In this document: in pieces, positions 56,247-64,000 of the stretch
How positions within the stretch are numbered: the stretch's first letter is position 1
Layout: the number at the start of each line of letters is the position of its first letter
Assembly: GCF_018613655.1 (NCBI RefSeq)
Contig: NZ_JAGGPW010000004.1
Coordinates: forward strand, 214,627-278,626
Direction of reading: 5' to 3'
Origin: Planococcus sp. ISL-109
GTDB lineage: Bacteria > Bacillota > Bacilli > Bacillales_A > Planococcaceae
Length of the DNA stretch: 64,000 bases
Position numbers and translations under genes: made by a program
The notes under the pieces: generated by a model
The model's database searches: none
The model's input: the letters and a program-made list of their open reading frames with translations, nothing else
What the model was told of the DNA's origin: nothing

Positions 56247-57116
56247 ATGAAAATTGGATTTATCGGAACGGGTGTCATGGGAAATAGCATTGGAGGACAT
56301 TTGCTAGACGGGGGACATGAACTGTCTGTGTATACGAGAACCGCGTCAAAAGCTGAAGACTTATTGTCGAAGGGAGCGGTTTGGAAAAATAATCCGCAGG
56401 AACTGGCGCAGTCAGCAGAAGTGATTTTTACGATGGTCGGCTACCCGTCTGATGTCGAAGAAGTGTATTTCGGCGAAAACGGCTTGTTGCAGCATGCAGA
56501 AAAAGGAGCCATCTTTGTTGATTTAACGACCTCTCAACCGAAATTGGCACAAAAAATAGCACAAGCCGCTAAGGAAAAAGGAATGCACGCTTTAGATGCA
56601 CCGGTTTCCGGGGGCGATATCGGGGCGAAGAACGCGGTCTTATCCGTCATGGTCGGAGGAGAAGAGCCGATTTTCAACGATATACTGCCGCTGTTCCGAT
56701 TGTTCGCGGAAAACATCATCCACCAAGGACCTGCAGGCTCGGGGCAACATACGAAAATGTGCAACCAAATCAACATCGCCAATAATATGCTGGGGGTATG
56801 CGAGTCATTGATTTATGCGAAAAAAGCAGGCTTGGATCCAGAAAAGGTATTGCTCTCCATTACTACTGGCGCAGCAGGATCCTGGTCATTGTCGAATTTG
56901 GCGCCTAAAATGATCGAAGGGGATTTCCGTCCAGGGTTTTACATTAAGCATTTCATCAAAGACATGAAAATTGCAGTTCAAGCGGCGGAGCAATGGGGAC
57001 TTGATTTGCCCGGACTTAAATTATCGCTCGGCCTCTACGAAGAACTTGAGGATGCAGGAGATGGTGATCTTGGGACGCAAGCGCTGATCCGGCATTTTGA
57101 TTTTGCCGAAAAATGA
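56247..57116 (+). CDS. ykwC: NAD(P)-dependent beta-hydroxyacid dehydrogenase (YkwC-like)
   Basis: 289 aa HIBADH-family oxidoreductase. N-terminal Rossmann motif IGFIGTGVMGNSIG, substrate loop LDAPVSGGDIGAKN, catalytic lysine in GSGQHTKMCNQINIA and the C-terminal helical domain with TTGAAGSWSLSNLAP. Very close to B. subtilis YkwC by eye. The natural substrate is unknown (3-hydroxy acid or glyoxylate-like). AAGGGAGGAAA precedes the ATG. Confidence 0.88.
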   Translation: MKIGFIGTGVMGNSIGGHLLDGGHELSVYTRTASKAEDLLSKGAVWKNNPQELAQSAEVIFTMVGYPSDVEEVYFGENGLLQHAEKGAIFVDLTTSQPKLAQKIAQAAKEKGMHALDAPVSGGDIGAKNAVLSVMVGGEEPIFNDILPLFRLFAENIIHQGPAGSGQHTKMCNQINIANNMLGVCESLIYAKKAGLDPEKVLLSITTGAAGSWSLSNLAPKMIEGDFRPGFYIKHFIKDMKIAVQAAEQWGLDLPGLKLSLGLYEELEDAGDGDLGTQALIRHFDFAEK

Positions 57117-57127
57117 GCAAATGAAAA

Positions 57128-57149
57128 CCGGCAGCATTACCGCTGCCGG
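57128..57149. terminator. Hairpin between ykwC and ykyB
   Basis: CCGGCAGC / GCTGCCGG with a 6-nt loop between convergent genes; no T-run on the plus strand, AT-rich on the minus side. Confidence 0.45.
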
Positions 57150-57154
57150 CTAGA

Positions 57155-57616
57155 CTAATCAAAATAAGACTTTTTTGGTGTGTAGAAACGATCCATATCT
57201 TTTGGCTCGTAGCGTTTGGGAAGTGCCGATATGGCGGGATTTTTATCTGTCGGCTCTAGGCCAGTTAAGTTGCGCAACAGTTCTTTAGCATGTTTTAAAT
57301 TCATGCGGCTAGGCGGATTGCGGTACGTTTCATCCAATTCACCCAAATGTTCGAGTGTGTGGAAATCTTCCTTTCTAGGAAGCATATGGAAATAGTAATC
57401 GCCGCATTTCACGAGGATGGAAGATTGTTGTTGGCTTTTGCGGGGGTTTTTACTGAAGTGCAAGCCCAGTTTCTGTGCTCTGTTTTGTTGGATCATCAAG
57501 TGTAGAGCTTCTTTTTTCAATGCATATAAATACTGGTTGTCTGTGGCGGTTTTGGCGTGGCGATTCACAGTGAATATTGCTTGTGCGATTTCCGAATCCT
57601 TGTTCGTAGAGGACAT
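57155..57616 (-). CDS. ykyB: YkyB family protein
   Basis: 153 aa conserved Bacillota protein of unknown function. The diagnostic blocks are IFTVNRHAKTATDNQYLYALK, split as AIFTVNRHAKTA and YLYALKKEAL, then LGLHFSKNPRKSQQQSSILV and CGDYYFHMLPRKEDFHTLEH, ending with a variable tail. Basic, probably nucleic-acid or protein binding, which is a guess. AAAGGAATGAGCCC precedes the ATG. It lies between ykwC and the fadH-like gene, as in the B. subtilis ykw-yku region. Confidence 0.85.
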   Translation of the reverse strand: MSSTNKDSEIAQAIFTVNRHAKTATDNQYLYALKKEALHLMIQQNRAQKLGLHFSKNPRKSQQQSSILVKCGDYYFHMLPRKEDFHTLEHLGELDETYRNPPSRMNLKHAKELLRNLTGLEPTDKNPAISALPKRYEPKDMDRFYTPKKSYFD

Positions 57617-57742
57617 GGGCTCATTCCTTTCGCATTAATGGAGTGTTCATTCTCATGTATCATATCAAAATTTTCAATCACTGTACATAAAGTGGAATCA
57701 ACTGCAGCGCTGCGCTGACGAATAATATAAGGGGATGTTGAG

Positions 57743-58510
57743 ATGTTGAACGAACAAACAATTATTGTTACTGGGGGATCCAGTGGGATGGGTTTTCATA
57801 TGGCACAGAAATTTGCGGCGGAAGGAGCGAATGTCGTCATTACCGGACGGGATATGGAGAAGCTGAACGAAGCTTTGACGAAATTGTCGGGACTGCGCGG
57901 GAAAGCAGAAGCGTTCCAAATGGATGTCCGCGAACCGGAACATGCCAAAGCGATGGTGAGTTTCGCCCACGAAAAGTTTGGCAGAATTGATGGGCTCGTC
58001 AATAATGCAGCGGGCAATTTCATTGTCCATGCAGAAAAGTTGTCGCCGAACGGTTGGCGCTCTGTTATCGACATTGTATTGAATGGGACGTTCTTCTGCT
58101 CCCACGCTGTAGGAAACTATTGGATTGAAAATGGCACAAAGGGGAATATACTTAATATGCTGGCTACGTATGCCTGGAATGCCGGTGCAGGTGTCGCACA
58201 CTCTGCCGCCGCAAAAGCTGGGGTTATGTCGCTGACACGCACTTTGGCCGTGGAGTGGGGCACGCAATACGGCATTCGCGTCAATGGTATTGCCCCAGGC
58301 CCTATTGAGCGGACGGGCGGTGCGGACAAACTGTTTGAGTCAGAGGAAGCGAAAGAAAGAACGTTAAAATCAGTGCCGTTGGGGCGTCTTGGAAAACCGG
58401 AAGAAATAGCCGAGCTTGCAGCGTTTATCATGTCAGAGAAAGCGTCGTATATGAACGGGGAAATTGTGACTTTAGACGGTGGCCAGTGGTTAAACAAATT
58501 CCCTTTTTAA
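57743..58510 (+). CDS. fadH: SDR family oxidoreductase, 2,4-dienoyl-CoA reductase-like (FadH/YkuF)
   Basis: 255 aa. NADP motif TGGSSGMGFHMA, NNAAGN and the C-terminal IAPGPIERTGGADKL. Where classical SDRs have YxxxK this protein has SAAAK (AHSAAAKAGV), the arrangement of 2,4-dienoyl-CoA reductases, which use a different tyrosine. It would reduce double bonds during oxidation of unsaturated fatty acids. A GGGGATGTTGAG site precedes the ATG. Same neighbourhood as ykuF in B. subtilis. Confidence 0.85.
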   Translation: MLNEQTIIVTGGSSGMGFHMAQKFAAEGANVVITGRDMEKLNEALTKLSGLRGKAEAFQMDVREPEHAKAMVSFAHEKFGRIDGLVNNAAGNFIVHAEKLSPNGWRSVIDIVLNGTFFCSHAVGNYWIENGTKGNILNMLATYAWNAGAGVAHSAAAKAGVMSLTRTLAVEWGTQYGIRVNGIAPGPIERTGGADKLFESEEAKERTLKSVPLGRLGKPEEIAELAAFIMSEKASYMNGEIVTLDGGQWLNKFPF

Positions 58511-58609
58511 GCCAAATCACCCAATTAAATAGTTTCGGGATTCGTGTTATGTTATGATGTAATCGAAGTGTTTGGCATCAGACCATCCGATGCAAAAGGA
58601 GTAGAGCAC

Positions 58610-59053
58610 ATGATTTCATTACCGAGCAAAGATTTTCTAGAAACCCCGATCGAAGAATTTGTCATCTCGTCCGAAAAGGTAGCACATGTTCAAATCGGCA
58701 ATAGTGCCGAGCATGCTTTATTAGTTTTGACGAAGACCGGCTATTCAGCCATCCCGGTTTTGGATGCGAAGTACCGGTTTCACGGCTTGATCAATGCCCA
58801 GCGCATCACAGATGCCATTCTAGGAATGGATCATATAGAATATGAAAAACTTGGGGATATCCGAGTCGAAGAAATTATGCAAACCGACCTGCCGCGCATT
58901 CATCTGCATGAACGATTCCAAAAAGCCTTGGATTTGGTGATCGACCAAAACTTCCTTTGTGTAGTCGATGATGAGGATATGTTTATGGGGATTTTGACGA
59001 GACGCATCGTTTTAAAGCAATTGAAAAAACAGCTATACCAGTTCAAGCGGTAA
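58610..59053 (+). CDS. darB: CBS-domain c-di-AMP receptor DarB (CbpB/YkuL)
   Basis: 147 aa, the length of B. subtilis YkuL, consisting of two CBS motifs and nothing else (HALLVLTKTGYSAIPVLDAK; IMQTDLPRIHLHERFQKALD). In B. subtilis DarB binds c-di-AMP and, when free, activates Rel and pyruvate carboxylase, linking potassium and nucleotide signalling; ktrD and relQ in this window belong to the same physiology. AAAAGGAGTAG precedes the ATG at 58610. Monocistronic, with a terminator directly behind. Confidence 0.9.
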   Translation: MISLPSKDFLETPIEEFVISSEKVAHVQIGNSAEHALLVLTKTGYSAIPVLDAKYRFHGLINAQRITDAILGMDHIEYEKLGDIRVEEIMQTDLPRIHLHERFQKALDLVIDQNFLCVVDDEDMFMGILTRRIVLKQLKKQLYQFKR

Positions 59054-59060
59054 CCATCCG

Positions 59061-59092
59061 AAAAAAGGCCTCATCCATTGAGGCCTTTTTTT
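59061..59092 (+). terminator. darB terminator
   Basis: AAAAAAGGCCTCA / TGAGGCCTTTTTTT around a short loop. Confidence 0.88.
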
Positions 59093-59116
59093 CTGCTCGC
59101 TGAAAGAAGGGATTCT

Positions 59117-60595
59117 ATGGAACAAGCAAAACGCCCGTTGATATTGATTGCTGTCATGCTTGCGATGTTCGTGTCGGCCGTTGAGGCGACCATCGTCTCC
59201 ACGGCAATGCCGAGCATCGCCGCCGACCTCGGCGGCTTCTCGAAATACAGCTGGGTATTTTCGGCGTATTTGCTGATGAGCACAGTAACCGTTTTGTTAT
59301 ACGGAAAGCTTGCGGATATACTGGGCCGAAAACCCGTTTTCGCGTTCGGCATGGTACTGTTTCTAGTCGGTTCATGGCTTTGCGGTTTAGCTGACTCGAT
59401 GGATCAATTGATTGCGTTCCGTTTTATCCAAGGAGCTGGAGCGGGAGCAATCATGCCGATTGCCTCGACGATTGTCGGCGATATCTATTCTGCGGAAGAA
59501 CGGGCGAAAATCCAAGGCTATTTATCGAGTGTTTGGGGTATTTCTGCTGTGGCCGGGCCGGCAATCGGTGGCGTTCTGGTCGCAACCATCGGCTGGCAGT
59601 ATGTATTTTGGGTCAATTTGCCGCTTGGTGTCTTGTCGTTCCTAGGGATCATGATTTATTTAAAAGAGCCTGTCAGGAATAAGCGCTTGAAGATCGATTA
59701 TAAAGGCGCGCTGTTATTGACGGTTGCATTGAGCACGATTTTGTACCTCCTCATTGAAGGCGGCGTCTCGTTTGAGTGGTTGTCGATGCCATCTTTGTTA
59801 CTTGCAGTGATCGGTGCATTATTCCTCTATGGCTTCGTCAAAGCAGAGCGCGCATCGCACGACCCGATGATGCCTTTTGAAATATGGCGCAACCGGGCGA
59901 TCTTGTATGCAAACCTTGTCTCGCTGGCAACAGGAATCATTCTGATCGGCATATCCAGTTATTTGCCGGCCTATGTCACCGGTGTAATGGAGCAGCCTGC
60001 TGCTATCGCCGGTTTTACGCTAACGGCGATGTCGATCGGCTGGCCGATTGCCTCGGTGTTATCAGGCCGGCTGTTGATCAGCATCGGCTATTTTCGGACT
60101 TCACTTTTGGGCGCTATGTTTTTGCTTCTCGGAACAATGCTTTTTGTATTCATGCGCCCTGAATTCGGGCCGCTATGGGCCGGGATGTCGAGCTTCTTTA
60201 TTGGCGCAGGAATGGGTTTGACGAGCACCGCATTTATCGTTTCGATCCAATCGGCAGTGTCATATGAAAAAAGGGGCGCTGCAACGGCTTCCAATATGTT
60301 CATGCGCAATCTCGGCAGCACGATCGGCGTTGCGCTTTTGGGCAGTATTTTAAACAGTTCCTTATTGAAGTATTTTGAGCAAAACGGCAGCAGTCTCACA
60401 TTGGAATCGGTTAATGCGATTTTAAGTGCAGGCAGCAGAAGCCAGTTGCCTATGGAAGAGCGGATGATGCTGCAGGAGGCGTTAGCATTCGGATTGCGGA
60501 ATGTCTACAGCCTGACATTTTTCTGTGCATTACTGAGCTTTTCGCTGATATTCGGTTTGCGTGGATTAAAAGGAGTGAAACCTGATGTCAAATGA
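59117..60595 (+). CDS. MFS drug exporter, DHA2 (EmrB/QacA) family
   Basis: 492 aa, 14 predicted helices. Motif A is YGKLADILGRKPVF, motif C-type GVLVATIGWQYVFWVNLPLG follows, and motif D1 is near the start (AVEATIVSTAMPSIAADL). DHA2 exporters expel drugs and dyes in exchange for protons. AGAAGGGA precedes the ATG at 59117. It overlaps the LysR gene by 11 bases, so the two are co-transcribed; export could therefore be tied to the LysR signal, though ccpC normally controls TCA genes. Confidence 0.9.
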   Translation: MEQAKRPLILIAVMLAMFVSAVEATIVSTAMPSIAADLGGFSKYSWVFSAYLLMSTVTVLLYGKLADILGRKPVFAFGMVLFLVGSWLCGLADSMDQLIAFRFIQGAGAGAIMPIASTIVGDIYSAEERAKIQGYLSSVWGISAVAGPAIGGVLVATIGWQYVFWVNLPLGVLSFLGIMIYLKEPVRNKRLKIDYKGALLLTVALSTILYLLIEGGVSFEWLSMPSLLLAVIGALFLYGFVKAERASHDPMMPFEIWRNRAILYANLVSLATGIILIGISSYLPAYVTGVMEQPAAIAGFTLTAMSIGWPIASVLSGRLLISIGYFRTSLLGAMFLLLGTMLFVFMRPEFGPLWAGMSSFFIGAGMGLTSTAFIVSIQSAVSYEKRGAATASNMFMRNLGSTIGVALLGSILNSSLLKYFEQNGSSLTLESVNAILSAGSRSQLPMEERMMLQEALAFGLRNVYSLTFFCALLSFSLIFGLRGLKGVKPDVK

Positions 60596-61460
60596 AGAAT
60601 TGATCATCAAAGTATTAGCTGAAGAAGGAAATATGCGAAAAGCTGCAGAGCGACTGTTTTTGTCCCAGCCGGCACTATCGCAGCGCCTCCAATCGATCGA
60701 AAAGGAATGGGGGCAGCAATTGTTCGTCCGGTCACAAAAAGGTTTGACGCCGACGCCTGCGGGGGAGCTGGTCATTCAATACGCCAATGAAGCCGTCCAG
60801 CGAAAAGAGGAAGTTTTCGAGCAGCTGCACACCTTAAGCGAAAAGGTCCACGGCACATTAAAAATCGCCTGTGCATCGATCATCGGTCAAAATTGGCTGC
60901 CGAAAGTGCTGAAAGATTTCGTCACGCTTTATCCGGAAGCGAAAGTTCAATTGATCACCGGATGGAGCTCTGAAATTGTCCGCTCCCTTTATGACGGGGA
61001 AGCGCATATCGGCATTGTGCGCGGCCAGACCGATTGGAAAGGCACGAAGATCCACTTGTTCAAAGACACTTTGTATTTAGTCGACAAAGAAATACAGTCA
61101 TTGAACGAAGTGATGGACACGGAACGGCCGTTTATCCAGTTTAAAAGCGATTCGACTTATTATGCAGAGATTCAGCAATGGTGGCAAAAGCACTTCGCCT
61201 ACAGCCCGAAACGCCAAATCACTGTGGATCAAATTGAAACGTGCAAGCAGATGGCGGTCAACGGCATCGGCTATGCCATATTGCCTTCCATAACGCTGAC
61301 GGGTACAGAAGACGTCCATACGATGCCTTTGACGACCAGTGAGCAAGAACTCGAGCTGACGCGGGATACGTGGCTGATCGGCTATGAAACATCGTTTCAA
61401 CTGCGGCAAGTGGAAGCATTTGTCGATATAGTCAAAAAACATGCCGCTCTGCTAAGCTAA
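60585..61460 (+). CDS. ccpC: LysR-type regulator, CcpC-like (YkuM)
   Basis: 291 aa. N-terminal winged helix-turn-helix (MRKAAERLFLSQPALSQRLQ) and C-terminal effector domain with LITGWSSEIVRSLYDGEAHI and VDQIETCKQMAVNGIGYAIL, both like CcpC of B. subtilis, the citrate-responsive repressor of citB and citZ. AAAGGAGTG precedes the ATG within the MFS gene. Its place before dapH matches ykuM-ykuQ. Whether it senses citrate here is not testable from sequence. Confidence 0.85.
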   Translation: MSNEELIIKVLAEEGNMRKAAERLFLSQPALSQRLQSIEKEWGQQLFVRSQKGLTPTPAGELVIQYANEAVQRKEEVFEQLHTLSEKVHGTLKIACASIIGQNWLPKVLKDFVTLYPEAKVQLITGWSSEIVRSLYDGEAHIGIVRGQTDWKGTKIHLFKDTLYLVDKEIQSLNEVMDTERPFIQFKSDSTYYAEIQQWWQKHFAYSPKRQITVDQIETCKQMAVNGIGYAILPSITLTGTEDVHTMPLTTSEQELELTRDTWLIGYETSFQLRQVEAFVDIVKKHAALLS

Positions 61461-61526
61461 AGGATGAATTATTATACAAAGTCAGATATAATAACACCAT
61501 TACATAATAGAAAGAGGTTTTGATCA

Positions 61527-62240
61527 ATGGAGCAAATGGATGCAAATCAAATTATTTCGTACATACAGAACGCAAAAAAGTCGACACCGGTAAAAGTTTA
61601 TGTTAAAGGTGAAGGCGTTGCTGCGCTGAACTTCGGCGAAGGCTCGAAAGTATTCGGCGAAGGCAACCACGCAACCGTTTTCGGCGAATGGGCTGAAGTG
61701 GAAAAAGCACTGGAACAGCACGCGGCTGTCATTGAAGATTCCGTCGTGGAAAACGATCGCAGAAATTCAGCGATTCCGATGCTTGATTTGAAAAATATCA
61801 ATAGCCGCATCGAACCGGGTGCGTTTATCCGTGAAAATGTGGAAATCGGCAATAATTGCATCATCATGATGGGCGCTGTCATCAATATCGGTTCAGTAAT
61901 CGGCGATGGCACGATGATCGATATGGGCGTCATCATGGGTGGACGAGCGACAGTCGGAAAAAACTGCCACATCGGTGCAGGCGCAGTACTCGCTGGCGTT
62001 ATCGAGCCCGCATCTGCTACACCAGTTATCGTAGAAGACGACGTTATGATCGGCGCGAATGTCGTCGTACTTGAAGGCGTTCGGATCGGCAAAGGATCAG
62101 TTGTCGCAGCCGGGGCTGTCGTCATCGAAGACGTACCGGAAAATGCCGTTGTCGGCGGGATGCCTGCACGTGTATTGAAATTGATGGACGATAAGACCCG
62201 TTCGAAAACGGAAATCAAACAAGAGCTGCGCCAGCTGTAA
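61527..62240 (+). CDS. dapH: 2,3,4,5-Tetrahydropyridine-2,6-dicarboxylate N-acetyltransferase DapH
   Basis: 237 aa, first step of the acetyl branch of lysine/DAP synthesis. A short N-terminal alpha/beta cap is followed by a left-handed beta-helix of hexapeptide repeats ([60 protein letters not shown]). AAAGAGGT precedes the ATG. TATAAT at 61487-61492 is a probable -10. It is followed 7 bp later by dapL, so the two consecutive acetyl-branch enzymes are co-expressed. With a lysine-type MurE, this pathway feeds wall lysine. Confidence 0.95.
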   Translation: MEQMDANQIISYIQNAKKSTPVKVYVKGEGVAALNFGEGSKVFGEGNHATVFGEWAEVEKALEQHAAVIEDSVVENDRRNSAIPMLDLKNINSRIEPGAFIRENVEIGNNCIIMMGAVINIGSVIGDGTMIDMGVIMGGRATVGKNCHIGAGAVLAGVIEPASATPVIVEDDVMIGANVVVLEGVRIGKGSVVAAGAVVIEDVPENAVVGGMPARVLKLMDDKTRSKTEIKQELRQL

Positions 62241-62247
62241 GAATATT

Positions 62248-63363
62248 ATGGACCTTATTCAAATAAGAAGAGATCTTCATAAAATTCCAGAGCTCGGTTT
62301 TCAGGAAGTGAAAACGCAGCACTATCTGAAAAAAGTCATTTCCGACATGGCAACTGACCGCGTCCAACTGACGGAATGGCGCACCGGGCTTGTAGCCATA
62401 GTTACAGGTACAGCGCCTAAGCGGACGCTCGGGTGGCGCACGGATATCGACGGTTTACCGATACAGGAAGCGACCGGCTTGCCGTTTGCCTCGCAGCACG
62501 AAGGGTTTATGCACGCTTGCGGGCACGACGTCCATATGTCGATTGCACTCGGCTTGCTCGCTAAGCTGATCGAACAACCGATTAAAGATGATGTGGTGAT
62601 GATATTTCAGCCTGCAGAAGAGGGGCCAGGCGGCGCTGAGCCGCTGCTAGCTTGGCTGGAACAGCAGCGGCCGGATCTTTTGCCGGATCAAATGTTTGCA
62701 CTTCATATTGCACCGGAGTTGCCTGTCGGTACCGTTGCGACCAAGCCGGGTTTGTTGTTTGCCAATACTTCAGAGTTGTTCATCGACTTACGCGGCAAAG
62801 GCGGGCACGCCGCTTTCCCGCATCAAACGCGCGATATGGCGGTCGCAGCTGCAGCATTGCTCATGCAATTGCAGACAATCGTCAGCCGTAATGTCGACCC
62901 GATGGATTCGGCCGTACTGACTGTAGGCAAAATGACAGCGGGCACGGTGCAAAACATCATCGCGGAAAACGCCCGTCTCGAAGGAACGATCCGAACTTTG
63001 ACGCCGGAATCGATGAAGCGTGTGAAAAAACGCATCGAATCGCTGTGCCGCTCGATTGAAGAAGGCTACGAGTGTAACGTAGCGATCGATTATGGTGCCA
63101 GCTACCGCCAAGTCGATAACGATACAGAGCTTGCGGAATCCTTTTTGGAGTATGCATCTCAGTATCCTGAAGTGACGGCAATCCGCAGTGAAGCCGCGAT
63201 GACCGGTGAAGACTTCGGTTATTTTACTGGACGCTTGCCGGGCCTGATGTTTTGGGCTGGCGTCGGTTCGCCGTTCGGCTTGCATCATGCAAAGCTTGTG
63301 CCGGATGAGACGATATTGGATTTCATGCCGGACTTTCTCTATAATTATTTTAAAGCATTGTAA
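62248..63363 (+). CDS. dapL: N-acetyl-diaminopimelate deacetylase DapL (YkuR)
   Basis: 371 aa M20-type amidohydrolase removing the acetyl group from N-acetyl-LL-DAP. Metal-binding motifs: [41 protein letters not shown] and the C-terminal [12 protein letters not shown]. The ribosome site (GTAAGAA) is weak, which fits coupling to dapH 7 bp upstream. The aminotransferase step between the two enzymes is encoded elsewhere. Confidence 0.94.
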   Translation: MDLIQIRRDLHKIPELGFQEVKTQHYLKKVISDMATDRVQLTEWRTGLVAIVTGTAPKRTLGWRTDIDGLPIQEATGLPFASQHEGFMHACGHDVHMSIALGLLAKLIEQPIKDDVVMIFQPAEEGPGGAEPLLAWLEQQRPDLLPDQMFALHIAPELPVGTVATKPGLLFANTSELFIDLRGKGGHAAFPHQTRDMAVAAAALLMQLQTIVSRNVDPMDSAVLTVGKMTAGTVQNIIAENARLEGTIRTLTPESMKRVKKRIESLCRSIEEGYECNVAIDYGASYRQVDNDTELAESFLEYASQYPEVTAIRSEAAMTGEDFGYFTGRLPGLMFWAGVGSPFGLHHAKLVPDETILDFMPDFLYNYFKAL

Positions 63364-63399
63364 AAAGAAGCTGACCGCAATCGCGGTCAGCTTCTTTTT
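63362..63399 (+). terminator. dapHL terminator
   Basis: AAAAAGAAGCTGACCGC pairs with GCGGTCAGCTTCTTTTT; symmetrical, so it also ends the convergent MFS gene. Confidence 0.9.
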
Positions 63400-63420
63400 A
63401 TGTGATAAGACACCACTTGA

Positions 63421-64000
63421 TCAGCTGCGGCTTTCTTGCAGCAAGTCTTTCTTTTTCAATGACCAACTCGAAGCAATGAAGAAACAAACGAGCAGGATGA
63501 GCGTCCCCGCGATATACGGAAAGCTCATATCAATATCAAACAGCACACCCGCAAGTGCCGGGCCGATCATATTGCCGAGGCTCATATAGGCATTGTTCAT
63601 GCCGGCTGCGTAGCCTTGTGAATCGCCGGCAAGCTTGGAGATGAGTGTGTTGATGGCGGGTCGCAACAAGGAAGCGGCTGTGAAGAAGATGGCTGAGACG
63701 AACAGGATGGTCCAGAACGTGTTGACGAACAGGATGCCGATCATAGCAGCCGCTGAGATGAGCAAATTGACGAGAATGACGCGCATCTCGCCAAAGCGCT
63801 TAAACAAGCTGTCGATGACGAAGGTTTGGACGATGACACCGACAAAGCCGCCGACGGTAATAACGACAGATATTTCTTTCGGTGTAAACTGGAATTGTTT
63901 ATCCACATATAACGCAATCGTCGACTGGAAATTAGACAGTCCAAACGCGAAAATGAACATGACGACGAGCATGACAAAATAAGGAGTGTAGACAGAACGC
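63421..64000 (-). CDS. MFS transporter (C-terminal part, truncated by window end)
   Basis: The frame is open to the right edge (RSVYTPYFVMLVVMFIFAFG just inside it), so only about the last 193 residues are seen: six helices of the C-terminal half, including GLSNFQSTIALYVDKQF and GYAAGMNNAYMSLGNMIGPA, the latter typical of DHA1 drug:H+ antiporters of the TetA/YttB kind. The internal ATG at 63972 is not the true start. Substrate unknown. Confidence 0.85.
   Translation of the reverse strand, partial: RSVYTPYFVMLVVMFIFAFGLSNFQSTIALYVDKQFQFTPKEISVVITVGGFVGVIVQTFVIDSLFKRFGEMRVILVNLLISAAAMIGILFVNTFWTILFVSAIFFTAASLLRPAINTLISKLAGDSQGYAAGMNNAYMSLGNMIGPALAGVLFDIDMSFPYIAGTLILLVCFFIASSWSLKKKDLLQESRS

Noticed and set aside
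61598-62218. 206-codon minus-strand open frame opposite dapH
   Set aside because: Shadow of the beta-helix repeats of dapH; Thr/Ser/Pro-rich, no ribosome site, and the plus-strand gene is unambiguous.

Overview
The window reads as chromosomal DNA of a low-to-moderate GC Gram-positive (Bacillota), most likely a member of the Planococcaceae (Planococcus/Planomicrobium-like). The reasons are strong AGGAGG ribosome sites, frequent TTG/GTG starts, Bacillus-type gene order, and a lysine-type murE next to prfC as in staphylococci. Genus is an inference; no 16S gene is present.

Layout. (1) 1-5.3 kb: oligopeptide importer operon oppA(partial)-B-C-D-F with an attenuator-like hairpin behind oppA. (2) 5.4-21.9 kb: a stress, proteolysis and housekeeping block collinear with the B. 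subtilis yjb/yjc region: spx, mecA, coiA, pepF, the small RNA RoxS/RsaE, spxH (yjbH), a truncated globin, a CYTH protein, relQ (yjbM)-nadK-rluD family, prpE, mgtE, fabI, yjcF/G/H-like genes and a PgpA-family gene. Spx, its adaptor SpxH and the ClpC adaptor MecA lie within 6 kb, with an ECF-type promoter in front of spx and a Rex-type box on the roxS promoter. (3) 22.0-25.7 kb: a TAXI-type TRAP transporter operon (binding protein, DUF1850, fused permease) preceded by a catabolite-repression-like site. (4) 25.8-31.5 kb: a 5.6-kb integrative element inserted into the 3' end of tRNA-Val(GAC), bounded by perfect 47-bp direct repeats. It carries a tyrosine integrase, a DUF4145/HEPN-like zinc-ribbon protein, a NUMOD/HNH-like homing-type protein, an unrecognised 243-aa DNA-binding-like protein, two small ORFs and a dense set of unexplained repeats, palindromes, twin hairpins and phased A-tracts. 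(5) 31.6-48 kb: secreted nuclease, oxidoreductase, aldehyde dehydrogenase, an ArlRS/YkoGH-like two-component system with two PepSY proteins and a clear OmpR-type operator, a PAS sensor kinase, an M42 peptidase, murE(Lys)-prfC and a SwrC-like RND pump. (6) 48-64 kb: a block collinear with the B. subtilis yko-yku region: a yybP-ykoY Mn2+ riboswitch in front of a decayed terC/ykoY, sigI-rsgI, ktrD, a MhqR-like regulator, ykwC, ykyB, fadH-like, darB (ykuL), an MFS exporter, ccpC-like, dapH, dapL and the end of another MFS gene.

The parts least explained by known genes are the tRNA-Val element and its internal DNA architecture, the terC pseudogene that keeps its riboswitch, a modular dispersed palindromic repeat present three times, and the paired 11-bp-phased operator in front of the second PepSY gene. 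All family names come from recognising protein sequence features by eye; no database search was run.
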